Source: Aquatica leii (Eukaryota; Arthropoda; Insecta; Coleoptera; Lampyridae). From it: 64,000 nucleotides of DNA. Positions 56,416 through 64,000 of this stretch are shown one piece after another. Both the position numbers and the translations under genes were made by a program. Position 1 is the first letter of the stretch; every line of letters begins with the position of its first letter. The DNA is taken from NCBI GenBank assembly GCA_035610365.1, contig CM069432.1, positions 224,338,532 to 224,402,531 of the forward strand. The letters run 5' to 3'. The notes beneath the pieces were generated by a model, which did not search any database, was not told where the DNA came from, and saw nothing but the letters and a program-made list of their open reading frames with translations.

Positions 56416-57798
56416 TAATAAATAAGCGATATTTGCTGCGCATACAGTGCGAGTGGTTTGACTTACAATGACAATTATTATTAACAAATGTACCGTACTA
56501 CAAGCACGTATTTCAATAAACGTTATAACCAGAGTTTGCTTTTCTTTTTTATATTAAAAGCGTATAAGAATATTACACTTACTTTATCGTATATTTGTTT
56601 ATATATTTCCAGTTGACGTTTTTCAATAAATAACATGCACCTACTTTCTTTGCTTTCTGTACGTTGCTAATGAAAACGTGTGGAAAATAAAATTGTCGCT
56701 TCTATTACAAAATATCAAAAATATAACATTGTTGCTTGTTTGTAGCTACGCTGCAAGTAGTATGAACTTTTATACTTGTTGGCAATGACTATCCTTTTTT
56801 ACTCGTTATACAAAATACTATTTTCATGTTTTTGTTGTTTATAATAATTATATAACTGTATATCGCACAAATACCGTTTAGCGTTTGCCAAAATTTGAGT
56901 CGATTAAAATATTAAATTTAATTCGAAAATATACAATAATGTGGCGTAAACACTTAATTGTCATAAACTGTTTGACTGTAAAGACGATGTGATGTTACAA
57001 ATGAGCAATTGCAAATAATATCAATACACTCAAGCCGATAGAGGCGTCACTAATGCGGACTTTCTAACGGATTTACAGTATTTGACTAAAGTAATTGAAA
57101 TGGACCTGCAGTAGAAAACAACTGAGAAAAATACATTTTACAACCCGCAGTTGTGTAGTATTTTTTTTTTATTTTACAAATACTTTGTAAAAGAATCAGA
57201 CTTTAGTCGATTATGTTTTTTGTACTTTTTATTATTTTTTAACATAGGTAATTAATTTTGTGTTTAATTTATACGTTATTAAAAAACTTTCCAACGCAAA
57301 TTATAAAATTTTTATTCAAATGTAATTTTTTAACAGATAAAAGTGTCGACTTAAAATTTAAACTATTAATACTACCCGTCTTTTGCTTTTTTTTGTGAAA
57401 ACCCAGGTACCTATTTGAGTTTATTTTATTCATTTCGTTTTTTTAAAACCATTTCAGTAATTTCGCATCAAGTTATTAGGTTTTCTTAAAGTCATCTTAA
57501 CTGTAATGTATAATTTATTAAGTACATATTTAGTGCGTATGCACTTTAATTATTCCGGTTGATTTTATTACATTGCATTTGAGTTCACTTTATAATTTAT
57601 TACCTCCGATAGTTGTTTATAATATTGAGCTTCTTTGTTAATCTTAATGATTGTAACTGAATCTTTTGCTTTGGAAATTTTTGTTTTTATTACCGTTGCA
57701 TTTTTTGCCGTGAGAAAAGCAGTCAACAAACTGTGCTTTTGCGTGTTAATTGAATTTTTTATATATATTTTTTTTCACGTCATTGTTTTACGGGTCTA
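56416..57798. other. AT-rich stretch, nothing assigned
   Basis: No conserved frame, repeat pair or regulatory element could be supported on either strand. Confidence 0.4.
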
Positions 57799-58636
57799 GG
57801 ACGTTTTGGCGCCGCCGTTTTGGCACCGCCGTTTGGGCGCCGCCGTTTTGGCGCTAAGACTTTTTGGCGCGGGGATGTTTTGGCACATGGATGTTTTGGC
57901 GCAAGGACGTTTTGGCGCATGGATGTCTTGCGCCGACCTATTCCCATAAATAAATTTTGTAAATTTTTTTTTTCGAGTACATTACAATAAGGTTAAGCAC
58001 AGGCAAATCACTTTTTGAAATAATACGAACATGTTTTAACAAAATACAAACAATCAATACTCATATTTTTATACATGTCTACATTTTTTCTAAGTACAAC
58101 ACTTATGTCGGTACACTTACAAAGTCTTTAATGAATAGGAAATTTTTCTATCACTTTCTAAACATTGGATTAGTTTGTTAGATTATAGAAACCGCCTTTT
58201 TCAATATTCATAATGTTAGCTTTTATGTAGTTTAAGCAAAAAGTAAATGCAAATGATAAATCACTTCTGAATATAATGGTAAATAAATATTTCAATTTAA
58301 TTGATTCTAATATGTGTCTAGCTGATGCTTAATTGCGTGATTTTAAGATTTATATTATTATGGTTCATTAAATCATAGGTACTTATCAAATGCACATAAG
58401 TACTACTTAGAGTGGTAAGGGTTGTCATATTTTTTATTCGTATTCAAAAGAAAATCAAATATGTAGTTTTACCTGCAAAAAGTCGGTTAAACTCATTCAT
58501 GCGTATCCGTGTGCCAAAATGTAACTGTTGCGCAATCCGGTCCTAGGATTAACGCTGAATACTGACCATCGGCGCGGCGCAATCCGGACACACCGTATTT
58601 ATGTACTAGGTGTAAGTATTGTTAAAGTATTATCAG

Positions 58637-58813
58637 CTATAATACCCCTAGAGCATTGATAATACCGAGAGAATTTTGTCATAGAGATTGTTGAAAGCGT
58701 GTTTCTTGGTAACAGCACGAGGCCGAAGGCCGAGTGCTATTACCTTAAAGAAACACGCTTGAAACATTCTCTACGACAAAATTTTGAGTATTTATCAATG
58801 CTCGAGGGGTATT
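58637..58813. repeat. long foldback hairpin (about 85-bp arms)
   Basis: A near-perfect palindrome is centred at about 58726 (AGGCCGAAGGCC). The left arm has AATACCCCTAGAGCATTGAT, GAGAATTTTGTCATAGAGA and AAGCGTGTTTCTTGGTAACA. The right arm mirrors these as TGCTATTACCTTAAAGAAAC, ACGCTTGAAACATTCTCTAC and ATCAATGCTCGAGGGGTATT. Mismatches are about one per 8-10 bases and the loop is almost absent, so the transcript would form a strong double-stranded RNA. It is probably a foldback MITE nested in the larger element. Confidence 0.88.
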
Positions 58814-59008
58814 CGGTAAGATAATTTTTTACTACTTTTCATGTTGTTTAATTAATGAATACAAATTAATTGTTTTTTGGTGTATTTTCTAAAAGAATTT
58901 TGTTAATTTTCTTGTTAAAAATATCAGAAAATCTTTGTATGATTATTATGAATTGATTTACTATCTGACATTTAATTTGACATTTGAATATATCATGTCT
59001 GCTTTGCC

Positions 59009-59036
59009 CGATAACACCACACCAGTGGTGTTATCG
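59009..59036. repeat. perfect 12-bp hairpin
   Basis: CGATAACACCAC and GTGGTGTTATCG pair perfectly around the loop ACCA. It lies within the TTTTGGCGC-ended element, about 200 bp after the foldback. Confidence 0.85.
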
Positions 59037-59726
59037 CTGTAATCCGTTGATGATTGGTTGAATTTTAAAAAATGCAATAAAATCAAATTTTTTGATTGGT
59101 TAATTGATACAGTAAAAAATTATCACTTTATCAAACCATTTCAAGTTTATTTTATTTAAAAAACATGATTTCGCTAACGCAAAACAAGTTCCGTATTCGA
59201 ATCATTATCGAAATAAAAAAAAAATCTAAGTATTAGAATCTTAATGAAAATTTAATAGGAACAAATAAATTTTTAGAATTTTGCCGTGATGGGCAGTTAC
59301 TCGCAAAACATTTATATTGATCATTTTATGTGGTAAGGATACAATAACGGAACTAATTTGTGTCAAGCCGATCATGCAAAGTATCGCCAATTGAGATTGA
59401 AATAAAAAGTATTCGCAAATTATAGTAAGTTTATAAACTATATAAAAAAGTAATCCGCAACAAATACAAGTTTTACACACAAATTTCTTTCTGATAAACA
59501 CATAAATTAAACATTTTGTATCTTTGTTTATAAAATTAAAATTTAATACATAATTAACATCCGATAAACGTAACAAAGTTAACGCGAAAACATAAAAGGG
59601 CCAAAACAATTTGCGTAGTGGCGCCAAAATATCCTAGCGCCAAAACGTCCTGGCGCCAAAACATCCCCGCGCCAAAAAGTCTTAGCGCCAAAACGGCGGT
59701 GCCAAAACGGCGGCGCCAAAACGTCC

Positions 59727-62700
59727 CATTCTCTTGTTTTACTGTTACTCTTTCTTTCATGAAGATTTACGTCACTGGTGTAACGTTGAAAGAGCACCAA
59801 GCTGACAAAAGCGTTGATTTAAGTTTCTTAAGTTAGAAGATTTCGGAGTTACCTTTTTCGGGGATGTACTTAAGAGAGGGGTTTCAACCTTTATTTTGTG
59901 GATAGTGGTAAACGTAGGTTTATTATAGGTTCAATGAAAACTTTGTGACGTATTTTTCCACTTCGGCTTTGGCGGTTAAGAATCTTTCAACAAATCATCG
60001 CAAAACTGTAATCATTCGAATTTTTAGGCAACATCTTCTGGAGGGTTTTATAACCAACTAAAGACCCACTTCTAGCAACAAAAAGTTAAACTATTTATAA
60101 CAATAAAAAATTAATTATGATTTTACGTTTTGTTTACGAGTGCTTAAAAGCTTTAAATTTAAACAAAACAAAGTTTGTGACCTATGTATTTTGCACCATT
60201 AACTTTTAATTTACCACGCTTACGAGTTATTGGTCATTTGAATGATTTTAAAGATGAATTGTCACAGTTTTACTTTTTTTTTGTAAATAATATCGACGAC
60301 AATCTTTCAAATTAAATTCTTAATTTTATTCTTGTAAAATGTATATTTTGTAGTGTAATTTTTTTTAATACTTTTTATTTTTTGTTTTGTTGCAATTTTA
60401 ATTTAACTTAATTCCAACTGAGTTCATGTAATTATTTCTATTACTATTCTTTTTATTTTATTTGTGTTTAATTTAAATTTCATAAATGTTAAATAGTTAA
60501 TTTGGTATTCTGTCGGCCTGTGCGCGTTTAAAATAATTTCAATATTACAGATTTTAGTGTAATGCACTCTGATAAAAGTAAGTTCCGTTCAGAATGTGTT
60601 CATCAAGAGTTGGCTTTTCAGTTGGTAAAAACCTGAAGCCTATTTTAAGCTGTACACCATCCAGGCCCCTTGTTGTTTTTGACTTTTGTTTTATTTTGAT
60701 TTTAAATTTTGAGTATCCCACTCAACCACGAATTTCTTTTCAAGTGATTTACGAACGTCTTTACTGAGCACCGGCAATTACCTCATTTGTGTTAAATACG
60801 TACAGACAATTTTTTTAACAAATTTTGCATGTAACAACTTATAGAAATTATTTACCTATGTTGTTGTATGAGATATTTGCATTTTAAAACAAAGTAAATC
60901 ATTTTGCTAATATAATAATTAGGTTTAAGACAAACACAATATTTCTTAACTGTTATGGTTTTGCCAATGTCGCTACATTAAGCACGTGTGAAAGTGTGGT
61001 ACGAATATATTCCAAGAGAATTTTTGTGTTTCATAAAAATCATTTCGTTTTACTTATTTTTTAATTTTTTTAAATTAGTTTTTATCTAATGAGTTGTATC
61101 TCAAAAATAATTTAAAATTCTCCAGACATAACCAAAGTTGATGAACTTAAAATGGTTAAGAGATTCAAATCAAATGCAATTTAGAGGCAAAAGTTGACTG
61201 AAGACAAATTGTAGAGTTTATTGAAAAAGAACGTTTGACAAAAAAATAAAAAATAATTCCAAAAGTAAAATTATTAATGTCTGCAGAAAAAGTCTATCAA
61301 TTAAATAAAAATTAGTATTAGCTATTTTAATCATACTTTACTTCGCATATGCCTGTCTGCCAGTTTAATAAAAATATTAATTTATAAGCATTTTATTAAA
61401 AATAACAAGTTACCAAGCTGATATACAGAATCTAAGAAGAAGCATTTAACAGCAAAATGTTTCATAACTTTAGTAATACACTTTCACATTTCCTATTTTA
61501 ACAACAGAGAGTAAGTCAAAGTCAAAGAATAATTTTTTCAACTTTGATTAATTTATTATTTAGACTTTTTATATATTTTTTTGAGCTACCAACATCGCAA
61601 ACGTTATTCGTTTCTTAGTGTAGTTATTTGGTATTTGCTGACAGTAAATGAGTAAACACCATGTTACAACTTTATCGTTCGATTTAATAAAGTTATTTTA
61701 CTTTACAATACAGTTAATTGCGATGTTTATTAAAGGTTAATTAGTTTATAAATCAGAACAAAATCAAGTAAGTTTTAATAAACTGTTATGCATGGTTATT
61801 ATAAATTTTAGTTGTAACAGTGCAATTGTTACCTCCAGAAAGATATTAGTTCTTATATTCTTTTTCATATTTCGGACGGAATTTTGTTGTCATTAAATTA
61901 TCTAAAGCTTTATTTGCTATTCGTTTATTTCAGCTTCCATTATCACAACCTTTTTTATTGAATTCAGAAACTTTGACACTTTGAAGTTTCACATTTGAAT
62001 TGTCGGATGGCAGCACAAAAAATCACGAAAACAACTTTATGATTTTTATGTATTAATAATAATTTTAATGTAAATGCATGCGAAATAGAAAAAATATAAA
62101 AAACACATGTTACAACTTCGTACGGTGAAAAGTCTTATTGTGACACTTGTTTTTCAATATACTATTTTAATTATTAGTAATTGCTGCTGTCTAAACTATA
62201 TAACATAAAACTTATTTATTGATATTTAATAATGCGATTGCTTCAAATAATTATAAAATGAATCATATTATTAATATCTTTTTATTATTAATATCTTTTT
62301 ATTTTTAATATTTTAAGGTAACAATAATTGTAATTATTAGTTCTTTTAGTACTGTCATTTAAAGACTATTTATTTACCTTTTTAGTGTAGCTCCTAATGT
62401 TCTACATTACCTTATATTGTGGTGTAAACAGTTATATATTCTGACGTCACCAACATACATTACGCTGTGTGTAACTCTTAATGGTTCATAAAATTATGTT
62501 TTTTACGTAGGTTTTTTTTACCCTTAGCTTTAATTTACCGGCTTAGATAAACAAAATAAGATTAAATACAAATATAAAACTGATTATGCAAATAGTTTAT
62601 TAATTAGTTCCAAAGTATTACTAAAACTGATTAAAAGTTAAACGTGTATAAAACATTATTTTAATCTTTGATTTTAATACACAATTGTATGAAGACATGC

Positions 62701-63131
62701 AAACACAAGAAATTATAAAGTTTTATCGTAGCTTACATCTAACTTTCTAATGAATATAGTTTAACAAGAAATTAGTAATGTATATATCGCACATAATTAT
62801 TTATTTTAGTAATACTTTAGTAACACAATTACATCAAAACGTATATATTGCAGATAACGGTATAAAATACTATATTTCGTAAAGAAATTTTCTTACTATT
62901 CATCTTTGCATTTGATATAAACTAGTTTTTAGTATTTTATTGGTTGTTTATGTAATAATGTATGAATATAAGAGATTGTCGTTAGTTTTTCTAAAACATT
63001 TTTTGCTGATGTTTGTAAATGTTAAAAGACCTTTATAAAAAAAAATTGTATGCCACGTTAGAGTTATGAATAATTTTTTGATTCAAATGAAGTTAGTATG
63101 AAACGTTGCGTTATCCAGATATAGAAAAGCT
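59727..63131. other. AT-rich 3.4-kb stretch, nothing assigned
   Basis: Strongly AT-rich, with short low-complexity runs and a tandem TATTATTAATATCTTTTT-type duplication near 62270-62310. No coding motif, RNA gene or clear inverted repeat was found on either strand. Confidence 0.4.
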
Positions 63132-63143
63132 GGGTTGTCACTG

Positions 63144-63160
63144 CGCGAAACTGTTTCGCG
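63144..63160. repeat. CGCGAAA/TTTCGCG palindrome, possible Harbinger terminus
   Basis: CGCGAAA, CTG, TTTCGCG form a perfect short palindrome inside GGGTTGTCACTGCGCGAAAC (63132-63151). A GGG-start is usual for PIF/Harbinger termini, and this block lies about 190 bp before the MADF gene of the presumed Harbinger element. The opposite terminus would be outside the window, so this is a guess. Confidence 0.35.
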
Positions 63161-63324
63161 AAACTAGTCTCGCCTCGTATATACGTCGTACTCGCCCCAA
63201 AACTTATTTCGCGAGTATGTTTCGAACCGAGCCAACGCCAGTCGGTTTTTGATAGCGCATCAAAGAGCTTCGTTTTCAGTGTGTCCGTCAGTGTGCACGT
63301 GCACCGTGTATTTCGCGCCAAAAA

Positions 63325-63791
63325 ATGGACCAAGAGAGCAGCATACGTCTTATTCAACTGTACCAAACGTACCGATTTTTATGGGATCCCAAAGACAAGG
63401 GTCATCACAACAGAATGAAAAGAGAGGATGCATGGAAAGAGATGAGTGAAATAATGCAGCATCCTGTCGCTGTGTTAAAAGCGAAAATGAAAACATTGAT
63501 GGGTTTGTACCGTAGCGAGAAGTCCAGGGAGAACAAAACCAGAGTCACAAGATCCGGTAAGTAATTTTTTATTGTTTTGGAATACATACACTGACATAAA
63601 CTAATTATTAATTTGTTATTGTTTTCAACTACATTCACTAAAATAAACTTATTATTAATTTTTTATTATTATTTGTTACAGGTAGCGAGGATGTGTACGA
63701 GTCAAAATGGTTTGCCTACAAATATTTGCACTTCTTATCTGATAAAGACAACCCAAGGAAAACTGTAACTAGAGAGACAGTAGAGATTGAG
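63325..63791 (+). CDS. MADF (Myb/SANT-like) domain protein, PIF/Harbinger-associated, 5' part
   Basis: Two exons join in frame: 63325-63556 (donor GTAAGT) and 63682-63791 (after a T-rich tract and CAG), 114 codons so far. The product begins MDQESSIRLIQLYQTYRFLW. The MADF signature follows: aromatic and Trp residues in YRFLWDPKD, R-x-D-A-W-K-E-M, VAVLKAKMKTLMGLYRSEKS, then YESKWFAYKYLHFLSDKD. MADF proteins bind DNA, and in PIF/Harbinger elements they act as the partner of the transposase. A further GTAAGT donor at 63792 suggests another exon, but it would run into the opposing transposase gene; reading through instead gives a stop about 22 codons on. No internal damage is visible. It could be a domesticated host gene, but the neighbour favours the transposon. 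Confidence 0.8.
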
Positions 63792-63807
63792 GTAAGTAGG
63801 TATATTC

Positions 63808-64000
63808 TTAATAGTTTTCTCGCCATGGCAATGGGTCATTCAAAAAGAAATGGTTAGTTATATGCAAACGGACGTTTGAGTGGTGTTTGAATGGTCTTCG
63901 CGGAATATTGTGGATTGGCATCAAGGATGTCCTTGGTTCATCGTTGCGCCATCTACCATTTATAATCGCACCATGTTGTTCAGTATCCAAACTTCCAGGC
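63808..64000 (-). CDS. PIF/Harbinger-type transposase, C-terminal end (gene continues beyond window)
   Basis: The minus-strand frame enters from the right edge and stops at TAA (63810-63808). GAIINGRWRNDEPRTSL, then RRPFKHHSNVRLHITNHFF, and LNDPLPWREN at the end resemble the C-terminal tail of Harbinger nuclease-type transposases, which finish with a (N)G-x-WR block and a 'YF...G-x-xPWQ' motif. The DDE core would lie right of the window. It is tail-to-tail with the MADF gene, 16 bp apart, the compact arrangement expected for the two genes of one Harbinger element. The visible part is short, so the family call is moderate. Confidence 0.6.
   Translation of the reverse strand, partial: PGSLDTEQHGAIINGRWRNDEPRTSLMPIHNIPRRPFKHHSNVRLHITNHFFLNDPLPWRENY

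Larger units (their letters stand above)
57799..59726. mobile_element. inverted-repeat element with TTTTGGCGC arrays at both ends (1,928 bp)
   Basis: The left end GGACGTTTTGGCGCCGCCG is repeated inverted at the right end (CGGCGGCGCCAAAACGTCC). The arms run about 130 bp, with TTTTGGCGC occurring 5 times on the left and 6 times (as GCGCCAAAA) on the right, plus one- or two-base variants. The units are spaced about 19-24 bp. The middle is AT-rich with two hairpins (58637-58813 and 59009-59036) and no transposase. Open frames over the right arm on both strands reflect the repeat. No target duplication found. Confidence 0.8.

Noticed and set aside
59554-59836. Overlapping frames on both strands at the right arm of the TTTTGGCGC element
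   Set aside because: Their Trp/Arg/Ala- or Ser/Pro-rich translations come directly from the tandem repeat units.
1-64000. CRISPR arrays, tRNA/rRNA genes, bacterial operons
   Set aside because: No regularly spaced direct repeats with unique spacers, no tRNA A/B-box pair and no rRNA-like sequence was seen; introns and element types show eukaryotic nuclear DNA.

Overview
The window looks like AT-rich arthropod nuclear DNA, most likely from an insect. Two conserved host genes have introns of about 46-56 nt with GT-AG boundaries, and almost everything else is mobile-element debris of typical insect families. The very short introns would suit a beetle, but the order is inference. I found no prokaryotic operons, CRISPR arrays, rRNA or tRNA genes.

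Host genes. Positions 2504-9705 (+) hold the C-terminal two thirds of ASCC3, the Ski2-like double-cassette helicase of the ASC-1 complex: 15 exons and 1,440 residues, with the N-terminus missing from the window. Positions 10218-18377 (-) hold a complete CCR4-NOT deadenylase (Pop2/CNOT7 family): 5 exons, 294 residues, all four DEDD catalytic residues. The genes are convergent, with about 0.5 kb between their stop codons. Their only long introns (2.2 kb in ASCC3, 7.1 kb in Pop2) carry transposon insertions. At the right edge a MADF-domain gene (63325-63791, +) meets the 3' end of a PIF/Harbinger-type transposase (63808-64000, -), a tail-to-tail pair that is probably one Harbinger element cut by the window edge.

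Mobile elements from left to right: Ty3/mdg4-type gag and RT fragments (49-740); an 892-bp hAT-type element with a perfect 8-bp target duplication (6734-7625); inverted-repeat elements at 11.6 and 13.2 kb; a degenerate copy of a recurrent insect transposon-like protein (14.6-16.4 kb); two different hAT transposase pseudogenes (21.6-23.7 kb and 26.3-26.9 kb, the second next to a 1-kb inverted-repeat element); a 6,040-bp BEL/Pao retrotransposon with nearly identical LTRs but a broken coding region (28731-34770); a second hAT-like element (35.5-36.4 kb); a Ty3-type RNase H fragment (37.1 kb); an IS630/Tc1-like transposase (39.6-40.9 kb); a P-element/THAP9-like transposase pseudogene (42.2-44.1 kb); a DD41D mariner-like element (44.2-45.4 kb); two piggyBac pieces (45.8 kb and 48.7-49.7 kb); and a Ty3-type integrase end with its LTR (46.1-47.0 kb).

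The least familiar structures are at 53485-56415, an element with about 475-bp terminal inverted repeats around a degenerate gene whose acidic motifs recall FEN/XPG-type nucleases, and at 57799-59726, an inverted-repeat element whose ends are arrays of TTTTGGCGC, an E2F-like word. The remaining stretches are AT-rich and I could not assign them. All family calls come from reading translated motifs; no searches were run.
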